Source: Chania multitudinisentens RB-25 (GTDB lineage Bacteria; Pseudomonadota; Gammaproteobacteria; Enterobacterales; Enterobacteriaceae). Taken from it: a stretch of DNA of 64,000 bases. The DNA lies in assembly GCF_000520015.2 (NCBI RefSeq), contig NZ_CP007044.2:124001-188000 (forward strand), in the 5' to 3' direction. Position numbers and translations under genes: made by a program. Positions 21,514 to 30,113 of the stretch are shown piece after piece. The notes beneath the pieces are model-generated. The model had not been told where the DNA came from, did no database searches, and saw nothing but the letters and a program-made list of their open reading frames with translations. The number at the start of each line of letters is the position of its first letter. The stretch's first letter is position 1.

Positions 21514-22794
21514 AATATTCCTTTAATGATAAAAATATCTGGACAATACGATTACGTTATTCCCCTGCGAATTACACCTCAAATATAAATAAAATAATTT
21601 TAATTTACTCATTTCATTGGGATCTTTTTCGATGATTATATTTCACCTACAAAAAAACCACGGAAAATACGTATTTAAAAGGTGCGAAACACCTAATTAA
21701 TAATAAATAATATTTAATAGTTGAAACCATAATATACAATCATAAAGGTTATTTAAAATTGTTTATCTCGATCGAATTTTTATTAATTGATAGTTTTAAA
21801 CTATCATAAAATGATAAATGATCGTTATTTTTGATTGAAAATAAGGAAAAATCCTAATTTTTGCCTACTTTCAATCCACAAAACCTAAAGCGTCAGGTTT
21901 TATTTACAGCAATCGATATGGTTAACTGGCTAATGATGTCTTTTTTTTTGATTTTTACAGTTAATAGTTTTATTTTTATTTTAAATAATGGATTATATGA
22001 CCAACTAAATGAGATAAAATAATATAATTATCTTATTCATTTCTGGCTGAATATCTTCATTGTCTGCAAGGTTTTATCCCTCCCTCAAATGGCTAGGTTT
22101 GAAGTTATCACCATAAAATGGCTTAGCGACAAACCGCAACAAGCCAATGACTGGGCTGTCATCTCTGTTCAAGATATCAAATCGGGGATAAATGAGGAGT
22201 TTTCTCTATAACTAGCGAACTTCCCATTCTGTCGATTACCCCAGCCTTCTACGGGAGGTAATATGTTGAGGGAAAAATGGCAGCTTGTTCGCCTGCGTTA
22301 ATGCAATGGAACATTAAACCGTTACACAGCACGCTTTGATTATGTGGATTTCAGACTAAAAAACGCCGTTTTGCACCGCTAGCAGCTTAATACTGCACCA
22401 TCTAACATGATAAATTCTCGCCAATTTCATGACTATCAAGAGAAATGAAGGATAAAGATATTACCTAAGCTTTATCTGAAAAATATTTCCAGGCAATCGA
22501 GCTTAACCCTTTGCCGATAAAGATTATAATTCCTCACATTAAATTAAAAAACATTAATTACAGCATTTAAATTTGAAAATACGCCATTTTGTAGTTAATG
22601 ATTGCTTTTGACCTGGTTTGAATTAAGATTTTTCTTGCCAGAACGGCCGAGACAGACTTTATGCAACAGGCAAATCGATATCGGCCCTTCGCACTATCCC
22701 GCTAGCAACTGGCTTTACCAGAGTGAGTCGGGGTGACAAAGCACTCCATATTTAAACGGACACATATAAATCTACACATTAAGGAAGTTTTACC
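21514..22794. other. AT-rich 1.28 kb divide between two fimbrial operons
   Basis: No supported gene lies here. Both operons diverge from it, so it holds both promoters. It is very AT-rich over 21560-22080, with a 19-bp palindrome at 21788-21806 and a GATTGAAA/TTTCAATC inverted repeat around 21833-21878. A 9-T run is near 21950. A 40-codon ORF (22089-22211, starting MARFEVITIKWLSDK) has no ribosome site and no family resemblance. The length and composition suggest H-NS-type silencing and multi-site regulation. Confidence 0.7.
21788..21806. promoter_or_regulatory. Perfect 19-bp palindrome, possible regulator site
   Basis: TGATAGTTT-T-AAACTATCA is a perfect palindrome 275 bp upstream of the leftward major pilin gene and about 990 bp upstream of ecpA. 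Dyad symmetry of this size fits a dimeric DNA-binding protein. In AT-rich DNA some palindromes arise by chance, so function is a guess. Confidence 0.3.
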
Positions 22795-23382
22795 ATGAAA
22801 AAAATGACACTTGCTCTGGCGATCGTTTCCGCATTCGCAGTAGTTGGTACCGCTCAAGCAGCAGATGCAACTGCACAAGCACTGGCTACCTGGTCTGCAA
22901 CCGCCAAGAAAGACACTACGAGCAAGTTGGTAGTTACGCCACTGGGCAGCCTGTCTTTCCAATATGCTGAAGGCATCAAAGGCTTCAACAGCCAAAAAGG
23001 CCTGTTTGACGTAACTATCGAAGGCGACACCAGCGCCAGCGATTTCAAGCTGACCTCTAAACTGGTTTCTAACACTCTGACTCAGTTGGACACTTCAGGT
23101 TCTACTCTGGATGTAGGTGTTAACTTCAACGGTGCTGCCGTGGTAAAAACTGGCGAAACTACCATGATTGACACTTCTGCTGGCATCTTGGGTGGCAACC
23201 TGAGCCCACTGCAGAACGCTTACAACCAAGCTGGCCGCACCAGCGCACAAGACCAGTTCACTTTCAACATCATTGGTGCAACCTCTGATGGCACAACTCA
23301 AGTGACTGATTTCTCCACACTGCCAGAAGGTATCTGGAGCGGTGATGTGAGCGTTGAGTTCAACGCCACCTGGACCATCTAA
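22795..23382 (+). CDS. ecpA: Common pilus major subunit EcpA (MatB)
   Basis: The 195-residue protein closely matches E. coli EcpA in length and sequence. Examples are [20 protein letters not shown], the [16 protein letters not shown] block, [14 protein letters not shown] and the ending [18 protein letters not shown]. The signal peptide is [22 protein letters not shown]. It polymerises into the common pilus shaft, which is linked to adhesion and biofilm. The ATG follows AAGGAAG. It is the first gene of ecpABCDE and is followed by a strong hairpin that should favour its own expression. Confidence 0.96.
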   Translation: MKKMTLALAIVSAFAVVGTAQAADATAQALATWSATAKKDTTSKLVVTPLGSLSFQYAEGIKGFNSQKGLFDVTIEGDTSASDFKLTSKLVSNTLTQLDTSGSTLDVGVNFNGAAVVKTGETTMIDTSAGILGGNLSPLQNAYNQAGRTSAQDQFTFNIIGATSDGTTQVTDFSTLPEGIWSGDVSVEFNATWTI

Positions 23383-23407
23383 TCGTCCCCTTTCAGTAAT
23401 GCGTTTT

Positions 23408-23432
23408 AAACAGGGGGAACCCCCCTGTTTTT
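23408..23432 (+). terminator. Attenuator hairpin between ecpA and ecpB
   Basis: A perfect 10-bp stem (AAACAGGGGG / CCCCCTGTTT) with a 3-nt loop ends in TTTTT on the plus strand. It is placed 26 bp after the ecpA stop and 29 bp before ecpB. It fits a partial intrinsic terminator or 3' stabiliser that makes ecpA mRNA more abundant than the downstream assembly genes. Confidence 0.8.
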
Positions 23433-23460
23433 CGCTCGTTTAAGCTTTTGGAAAATCGTT

Positions 23461-24129
23461 ATGAATCGTCTCTATTTTTCTATTCCACTGCTGCTCTCTT
23501 TATGCCATAGCGCATGGGCACTGGACGTTGGGGCTATTAGTTCCTTTATGCACAGTGACAGTGCGATCTTAAGTAAAGAAATTAAAAATACGACGGATAA
23601 TGGCCGCCTGGTGAATATAAAAGTAGAGCGGATTTCTAATCCGTCAGAATCAGGCACCGTTATTCCGATGGAAACAAAAGATGAAATGTTGCTCTCACCG
23701 GCCAGCTTGATGATGCCAGCCAATGCCAGCGACGTAATTCGTTTTTATTACAAAGGGCCTGAAGATAATAAAGAGCGTTTTTACCGGATCACCTGGCTTG
23801 ATCAAGCCTTATCCGACGCAGGGCAAAATACCGCTAAACGCAATGCCGTAGCCACAACCTCGGCACGGATTGGCACTATTTTGGTGGTGACGCCACGCAA
23901 AGCACAATTCAGCCATCAGTTTGCTAATGGAACCCTCACCAATACCGGTAACGCCACATTCAAAATGGTGGCTTATGGTGCGTGTAAAGACAAAAAAAAT
24001 GGCAGCAGCTGTAAAGAAAACTATTTTGTCATGCCCGGCAGAGAACGAACTCTTGCCAAAGTTGATATTAACGATAAGAAAAGCCACGTTGCACTTTGGT
24101 ATGGCGAACAATTTATTCAAGTGAAATAA
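23461..24129 (+). CDS. ecpB: Common pilus periplasmic chaperone EcpB
   Basis: The 222-residue secreted protein matches EcpB, with signal MNRLYFSIPLLLSLCHSAWA and the conserved VGAISSFMHSDSAILSKEI and VIRFYYKGPEDNKERFYRI segments. EcpB is one of two pilus chaperones of the alternate (alpha) chaperone-usher class, and its fold differs from PapD in the loops. It works with EcpE to deliver EcpA and EcpD to the usher. A 271-bp gap without a supported ORF separates it from ecpC. Confidence 0.94.
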   Translation: MNRLYFSIPLLLSLCHSAWALDVGAISSFMHSDSAILSKEIKNTTDNGRLVNIKVERISNPSESGTVIPMETKDEMLLSPASLMMPANASDVIRFYYKGPEDNKERFYRITWLDQALSDAGQNTAKRNAVATTSARIGTILVVTPRKAQFSHQFANGTLTNTGNATFKMVAYGACKDKKNGSSCKENYFVMPGRERTLAKVDINDKKSHVALWYGEQFIQVK

Positions 24130-24400
24130 AACCGCCCGGTTTGTTATGCAATATGCAGAAAAAATGCCTACACCCTTTGCCCTTCAATATATCGGGGAAT
24201 GGGCTGCTTTCAGTAAGCCAGCAATGACGGAGAGCTGCTGCAAGCAGTATTAAAATCTGTTCCTAACAGATTTGTCACCCGAATTACTGGCCTCTATAAG
24301 CTCATCGGGATTAATGACCCCTCTCACGGCAGTTCGCCCCGTGAGCATTTGCCAGCATCTCAAAATCACTTGGGGATAGACACAGTTCAAGGAGTTTTAA

Positions 24401-26938
24401 GTGAAGCCAAGCCTGGATGGTTTGTTATTAAAAACATTGGTTACTGCCGGGGCGCTTGTCACCCCCGCCGCTATGCTTCTTGGACAATCCGCTTTTGCTG
24501 CGGGGTTGAACCAAATTGATGGCGTTCTGATCCCTCAGGCTTTTCGGGCGGCATTGAGCGAAGGGATGAATATCCCGATCCTGCTGCATTTTGAGAAAAA
24601 TAATACGGTAAAAGATGACCAGCGCATTGGGCATGCAGTGTTGTTACTGGATGATAACCAGCTGAAAATACGCCAGATTATTCTGGAAGACAATGAAGGC
24701 GGCGCGCAGCTGACGGAAGCGACGATCAAGAAACTCAATGCGTTGGATAATACCGCCTTTGACGATAAGCAACGCGTTGTGTTGGCAGACGATGCCTGGC
24801 TGGCCTTGAATTTTCGCCAGTTACATCTGCAACTGGTGGTCAACGAATCGGCCATGGGCACGGTATTTCGTGAGCGCACCAGCGATATTGGCGCATCCAG
24901 CGTCGATTCACTCAGTAGCTCGTTAAACTACAATCTGGGAATTTACGACAACCGTAGCAAAACCAGTGAAGGTTTTACCTCCAGCTATCTCTCACTGAAC
25001 AGCGTTACCGCCCTGCGTGAGCACCATGTCGACGTGAACGGTTCCGTTTATGGGATCGGCACCAGCAACCAGAACAGCACACTCTATAAAGTGATGTATG
25101 AACGTGATTTTGCCGGCCGACGTTTTGCGGCAGGCATGCTGGACAGTTGGAATTTGCAATCGCTTGGCCCGGTCACCACCATCAACTCAAGCAAAATCTA
25201 TGGTATGTCCTATGGCAACCGCGCCAGCTCGACCGTACTGGATAACACCCAATCACTGACTCCGATTGTTGCCTTTTTCCCTGCGGCGGGTGAGGTTCAC
25301 CTGTCACGTGACGGGCGTTTGCTGAGTGTACAGAATTTTGCCATGGGTAATCATGAAGTGGATACCGGCACACTGCCTTATGGTATTTACGACGTGCAGG
25401 TGGAAGTGGTGGTCAATGGTCAGGTGATCAATAGACGTAACCAACGGGTTAACAAGCTCTATAGTCCATTACATGCCGCCGGAGCACCCGTGTCCTGGCA
25501 GTATTGGGGTGGGTTGGTACGCATGAATGAGTGGCGTAGCGACAATGACCGCACCAGCGCGGCGAAAGACTCCTATCTGGCCGGAGCTTCTGCTGCGGGC
25601 AATTTGCAGATGTTGAACTGGGCGCTTTCTGGTTATTCACTGGACAGTAACCAGGTCGGGGAAGGGCGCGTCAGCGTACCGGTCACCGAAGCCGTTCAAC
25701 TGAGCACGCAGACCATGGTGGCATCCGATAATTCATGGAGCCTGATCAATACCGTTAGCGCTACCCTGCCTGGCGGTTTCAGTTCGCTGTGGGCAAACGA
25801 AGAAAAGACCATGATTGGTAACAAACTGCGCCAGAACGATGCGCATAACCGGGCGATTGGCGGTTCGTTGAATCTGGGCGTGCTCACCCCGCAGCTTGGC
25901 ACTCTGAGCGTGAGTTACAACGATGACAGGAGAAACAACAGCCATTACTACAATGCGGATTACTCCCAGAACCTGTTTAGCGGCCGTTACGGGACATTGA
26001 ATCTGCGTGTCGGGGTTCAGCGCTACAACAACAACAGCAATAGCTCCGGGGGAAATACCGGTAAGTATGTCGCACTTGATTTCTCATTACCGATGGGCAA
26101 CTGGTTTAGCGCCGGTGTCTCTAACCAGAATGGTTATACCACCGCCAACCTTGCCGCCCGCAAAGAGATCGCCAACGGGCCAATCCGCACCGTGGGGGCC
26201 AACGTTTCACGCGCTATCTCAGGGGATACCAACGGCGATAACCGCTTCAACGGCGGAGCTTATGCGCGTTTTGATACCAAATACTCTGCGGGGACGCTCA
26301 ACGTCAGCAGTTCTGCCGACGGCTTCGTCAACACCAGCCTGACGGCCAATGGCAGCATGGGTTGGCAAGGCCGTAACATTGCAGCAAGTGGGCAAAATGA
26401 AGGCAACGCCGGGATTATCATCAATACTGGTCTGGAAAACGAAGGGATGTTGACTGCGCGCGTGGATGGGCGAGTCATCAAACTGACCGGCAAGAAAAAC
26501 TATCTGCCATTATCGCCTTATGGTCAGTATGTGGTTGAGTTAATGAATAATAAAAACTCAGTGGAAAGTTTCGATATCGTCACCAAACGCAAAACCAATT
26601 TGACGCTGTATCCCGGTAACGTGGCGGTGATTGAACCACAAATCAAACAGATGGTGACGGTATTTGGCCGTATCAAGGCAGAAGATGGAACGTTACTGGC
26701 TAATGCCAATATCAAAAACCACATCGGGCGCACTCGCACGGATGAAAAAGGTGAGTTTGTGATGGATGTGGATAAAAAATTCCCGGTGATCGACTTTACT
26801 CACAGCCAGGGGCAAACCTGTGAGGTGGAACTGGATCTGGCCAAAGCACAAGGCGCCGTCTGGGTTGGCGACGTAGTTTGCCAGGGGCTGAGAACCTATG
26901 CCAGCAATGGGCAAACAGGAGACCGTAATGAAGGCTAA
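24401..26938 (+). CDS. ecpC: Common pilus outer-membrane usher EcpC
   Basis: The 845-residue usher closely resembles E. coli EcpC (about 841). It starts at a GTG at 24401 behind AAGGAG. Landmarks are [18 protein letters not shown], the barrel segment [15 protein letters not shown] ([13 protein letters not shown]), [19 protein letters not shown] and the C-terminal [20 protein letters not shown]g-like domain, with a Cys pair ([15 protein letters not shown]). It assembles the common pilus. It overlaps ecpD by 11 bp. Confidence 0.95.
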   Translation: MKPSLDGLLLKTLVTAGALVTPAAMLLGQSAFAAGLNQIDGVLIPQAFRAALSEGMNIPILLHFEKNNTVKDDQRIGHAVLLLDDNQLKIRQIILEDNEGGAQLTEATIKKLNALDNTAFDDKQRVVLADDAWLALNFRQLHLQLVVNESAMGTVFRERTSDIGASSVDSLSSSLNYNLGIYDNRSKTSEGFTSSYLSLNSVTALREHHVDVNGSVYGIGTSNQNSTLYKVMYERDFAGRRFAAGMLDSWNLQSLGPVTTINSSKIYGMSYGNRASSTVLDNTQSLTPIVAFFPAAGEVHLSRDGRLLSVQNFAMGNHEVDTGTLPYGIYDVQVEVVVNGQVINRRNQRVNKLYSPLHAAGAPVSWQYWGGLVRMNEWRSDNDRTSAAKDSYLAGASAAGNLQMLNWALSGYSLDSNQVGEGRVSVPVTEAVQLSTQTMVASDNSWSLINTVSATLPGGFSSLWANEEKTMIGNKLRQNDAHNRAIGGSLNLGVLTPQLGTLSVSYNDDRRNNSHYYNADYSQNLFSGRYGTLNLRVGVQRYNNNSNSSGGNTGKYVALDFSLPMGNWFSAGVSNQNGYTTANLAARKEIANGPIRTVGANVSRAISGDTNGDNRFNGGAYARFDTKYSAGTLNVSSSADGFVNTSLTANGSMGWQGRNIAASGQNEGNAGIIINTGLENEGMLTARVDGRVIKLTGKKNYLPLSPYGQYVVELMNNKNSVESFDIVTKRKTNLTLYPGNVAVIEPQIKQMVTVFGRIKAEDGTLLANANIKNHIGRTRTDEKGEFVMDVDKKFPVIDFTHSQGQTCEVELDLAKAQGAVWVGDVVCQGLRTYASNGQTGDRNEG

Positions 26939-28574
26939 AAAAATAGCACGCCTGGTGTTATCACTCAGCGCACTGATGGCTACTGCGCCGGCGCTGGCGG
27001 TCAACCCGACCAATCTGGCGGATGCGGCAGCAATGAAGTTTGTCTTTGTTGAGAACAACTCCGACGATAACTTCTTCGTTACGCCTGCGGCTGGGCTTGA
27101 CCCGCGTATGACGGGGGCCAATAAATGGACCGGCCTGAAATATGGCGGCTCCGGTACGATTTACCAGCAGAGCTTGGGCTATGTCGACAACGGTTATAAC
27201 TATGGTTTGACAGCCAACAACCGGTTTGATATGTGGCTGGAAAATGCCCCTATCAAAAACCCGTTCCTGGGCCTGCGCTGCATTAACTGGTACGCCGGTT
27301 GCAACATGGACACCAGTCTAATTCTGCCGGAAACCACCGATGAAAAAGGATTCTATGGGGCGGTTGTAACCGCTGGTGGTGCGAAATGGATGCATGGCAT
27401 GATGTCACCCAGTTTTTACCAATACCTCAAGCAAATGGGAACGGGAGACACATTCAGCATGCAGATCAATGGCTGTCAAACTAACGTTGTCTACAGTGCC
27501 AGCAGCGGTGGACGTTGCCAGAACCAGACCCAAGGAACCTGGTATCGGCGCACCGTGAGCCACAGTAAGGCGGCTCACCTGCGTTTCCTCAACACCAACG
27601 CGGTCTCTGAGGTGTTCGTTAACAGTGATGGCATACCGATCATTGGTGAAGGAAATGCGGACTGCAAGACGCAAACCATCGGTGCCCGCAGTGGCATCAT
27701 GTGCAAGATGGTTAACTATGACTTGCAAACGGATGGCAGCGTCAGCAATACCTCGATTCATGTCTTCCCCTCCATCAACCATGCGGGGCTGGCAGCCGTC
27801 GCTAACGCGGCCGATTTACAGTTCAGCTTGAACGGTAATACCTGGAAAACCACCTCAGGTACGGCCAACTACTATACTTTTAATGAGTTGAAGAGCAGTA
27901 ACGCGATTTACGTGTTCTTTTCCAGTAACTTGTTCAAACAAATGGTGAGTTTGGGGATCACAGACGGTGGAACCTATGACCTGGTTAACTTCCGTTTTCA
28001 AAATACCACTTCACCGGAGTCCGGTTGGTATGAGTTTTCGACGTCGAACCAGTTGATCATTAAACCGCGTGACTTCAGCATCAGTATTATTTCTGACGAT
28101 TTCAGTAACAACCCGCATCGCGAAGGCTATGTGGGCACGTCGGAGCCGCCGTTGGAGTTTGGCTATATCGTGACGACCAGTGGCAAAACCAGCGCCGACA
28201 CGGTCAAAATCATGGCAACAGGCCCAACGCAGTCACTGGCGGGGCGCAGCTACTGTATTCTCTCTTCGGAAGATGCGGCGACGCGAGTACCTTTCCCGGC
28301 GAGCCTCAGCATTACGACCAGTACCGGCACAGAACAGTCGTTTGACGCCGGGTGTGATGGCCAAGCGCATGATATGACGAATGCCCTGTGGAGCAGCACG
28401 CCGTGGAATGATATTTCGGGCAATGTCGGGATTATGAATAAAACCAAGGTTAAATTTACTATCCCGATGAACAACCCGATCTCGCAGAAAACCGTTGATG
28501 GTAATGGCTGGTATGGTGATGTCAGCGCCGCAGGTGAGATCCGCGTTGAGGCGACCTGGCGCAATATCAATTAA
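26928..28574 (+). CDS. ecpD: Common pilus tip adhesin EcpD
   Basis: The protein of about 548 residues matches EcpD, the tip adhesin that also polymerises. Landmarks are [44 protein letters not shown] and the ending [14 protein letters not shown] chose the ATG at 26928, which has a GGAG site and gives a normal signal peptide ([24 protein letters not shown]). A start 30 bp upstream would add 10 residues. It overlaps the ecpC end, so the two are probably translationally coupled. Confidence 0.95.
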   Translation: MKAKKIARLVLSLSALMATAPALAVNPTNLADAAAMKFVFVENNSDDNFFVTPAAGLDPRMTGANKWTGLKYGGSGTIYQQSLGYVDNGYNYGLTANNRFDMWLENAPIKNPFLGLRCINWYAGCNMDTSLILPETTDEKGFYGAVVTAGGAKWMHGMMSPSFYQYLKQMGTGDTFSMQINGCQTNVVYSASSGGRCQNQTQGTWYRRTVSHSKAAHLRFLNTNAVSEVFVNSDGIPIIGEGNADCKTQTIGARSGIMCKMVNYDLQTDGSVSNTSIHVFPSINHAGLAAVANAADLQFSLNGNTWKTTSGTANYYTFNELKSSNAIYVFFSSNLFKQMVSLGITDGGTYDLVNFRFQNTTSPESGWYEFSTSNQLIIKPRDFSISIISDDFSNNPHREGYVGTSEPPLEFGYIVTTSGKTSADTVKIMATGPTQSLAGRSYCILSSEDAATRVPFPASLSITTSTGTEQSFDAGCDGQAHDMTNALWSSTPWNDISGNVGIMNKTKVKFTIPMNNPISQKTVDGNGWYGDVSAAGEIRVEATWRNIN

Positions 28575-28583
28575 GGGGATGAT

Positions 28584-29246
28584 GTGAAAACTCTGCTGCT
28601 TTGGCTCCTGTGCCTCCCGCTAAGCGCTGGTGCGATCAATGTGGGTCCCATGACCTTTGCCATGAGTCAGGATGAGGCATTTGTGGCAAAACGGGTGTTG
28701 AACAATAACAACAGCGCCCGCATTTATCAGGTATCGATTCAAGCCATCGATAAACCGGGGCAGCAGGAAACACGCAGCCGCCCGGCAGATGGGGAACTGT
28801 TGTTTGCTCCCAAACAACTGACTCTGCAAGCCGGGCAAGGGGAATATTACAAATTTTATTATCATGGGCCGAAAGATAATAAAGAACGTTATTATCGTGT
28901 GGCATTTCGCGAAATCCCCACCAACACCCTTGACTCAGCAAAACAGGACAAAGCCGGTGTCAGTTTGGAACCGATCGTGGTGATGGATACCATTCTGGTG
29001 GTCAGACCGCGCGAAACCAAGTTTGCTTATCAACTTGACAAACAGCGCGGCACAATTAAAAACACGGGCAATACCTTCTTTAAGTTTCTATTAAAACCGG
29101 GCTGCAACAGTACCGATGAAGAAGGGACCACTGAATACTTACGCCCAGGGGATACCTTGACTCATCCCGGTATCAAACTGAAAGGGCAAAAATTCATCAT
29201 TTATAACGAAACCTTTATCAATGTAGATAAAAGCTGCAACGGATAA
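28584..29246 (+). CDS. ecpE: Common pilus chaperone EcpE
   Basis: The 220-residue protein is a second chaperone, similar to EcpB (shared KFYYHGPKDNKERYYRV segment and the NTGNTFFKFL-type C-domain). The GTG at 28584 follows AAGGGGA. The signal is MKTLLLWLLCLPLSAGA. It is the last gene of ecpABCDE and starts 9 bp after ecpD. E. coli EcpE is slightly longer (about 236). Confidence 0.92.
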   Translation: MKTLLLWLLCLPLSAGAINVGPMTFAMSQDEAFVAKRVLNNNNSARIYQVSIQAIDKPGQQETRSRPADGELLFAPKQLTLQAGQGEYYKFYYHGPKDNKERYYRVAFREIPTNTLDSAKQDKAGVSLEPIVVMDTILVVRPRETKFAYQLDKQRGTIKNTGNTFFKFLLKPGCNSTDEEGTTEYLRPGDTLTHPGIKLKGQKFIIYNETFINVDKSCNG

Positions 29247-30113
29247 GCCGCGGGCGTGCTCCCCACTTGGCAAGATACGGATGTTGCCAATAGCCAGCAG
29301 CTTGAAGCCACTGAAGTCACGGGGAGAGGCCCAATGAAAACAGCAGGGCCATGGGGAAGGCTGGAAGCAACATAGCCTGCGTTTTCATCGCGGCTCAGTA
29401 AACATAAATAGTATAATTTTTGCCAAACTGAACTTTTATTCTAAAAAATAATGGCAAGTAGCTGTATATTTTGTTTTTTAACTAAAAATAAATTAAACGG
29501 TAAATGTAATAAGTTGATATTTATATCTTACTGGGTATGTACATTATTTTTTCTTGCTCAGCCGATGGTAGACGGCCACTTTGTCAGGCTTTTCAAGGTT
29601 AACACATGGCGATCCATTTCTTTAGTTTAGCATAGCTAATGCTAACGCCTTACTCTTCCCCAACCGCATAATTTTCTTGATTTAAAAGCATTCTCTATTG
29701 AAACCACTTTGGACTCTCATATATTTTATAGATATATAAAATATATTTGACACACATAAGAAAAATAGCTTCTAATCTACAAGCATTAATTTATATGGAA
29801 TTAAATTAGAAAATAAAGCCATAGCGATGTTGAGCACGAATCAGCGTTATTAGCAATGACAGTTCGTGCTGGGTGACTAACAAGCCCACCAATAGAGATG
29901 ACTTTACGAGCCGTTCAGTAGCCGTTTACGGTGTTTCTTGCCAGCGGGCCTGATACCTTCGCGGGAAAGCCGCTGTATAACTGAATCGTGCCATAAACTT
30001 CTCTGGTAGAACCAACAACAATATCGTTGATGTGCGGATAAGAAATGTACATAACCTGGGTTTGCCATTGCAGACTCAGTGCGGTAGCTATGTCTGAAGG
30101 ATAAGGATATTCG
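29247..30113. other. AT-rich intergenic region before vgrG
   Basis: About 870 bp separate ecpE from vgrG. It has a TTGGCAA/TTGCCAA inverted repeat at 29267-29290 just after ecpE, a weak terminator candidate. A TTAGCAT/ATGCTAA palindrome lies near 29626-29643, and AGCACGAA/TTCGTGCT at 29833-29870. AT-rich DNA fills 29400-29820, where the vgrG promoter should lie. The minus strand carries an open frame (29915 to about 30127) that reads protein-like but starts inside vgrG. I support no gene here. Confidence 0.55.

Noticed and set aside
21833..21878. GATTGAAA/TTTCAATC inverted repeat as ends of an invertible fimbrial switch
   Set aside because: The arms are 8 bp and only about 30 bp apart, far shorter than the roughly 300-bp fim switch, and no site-specific recombinase gene is nearby.
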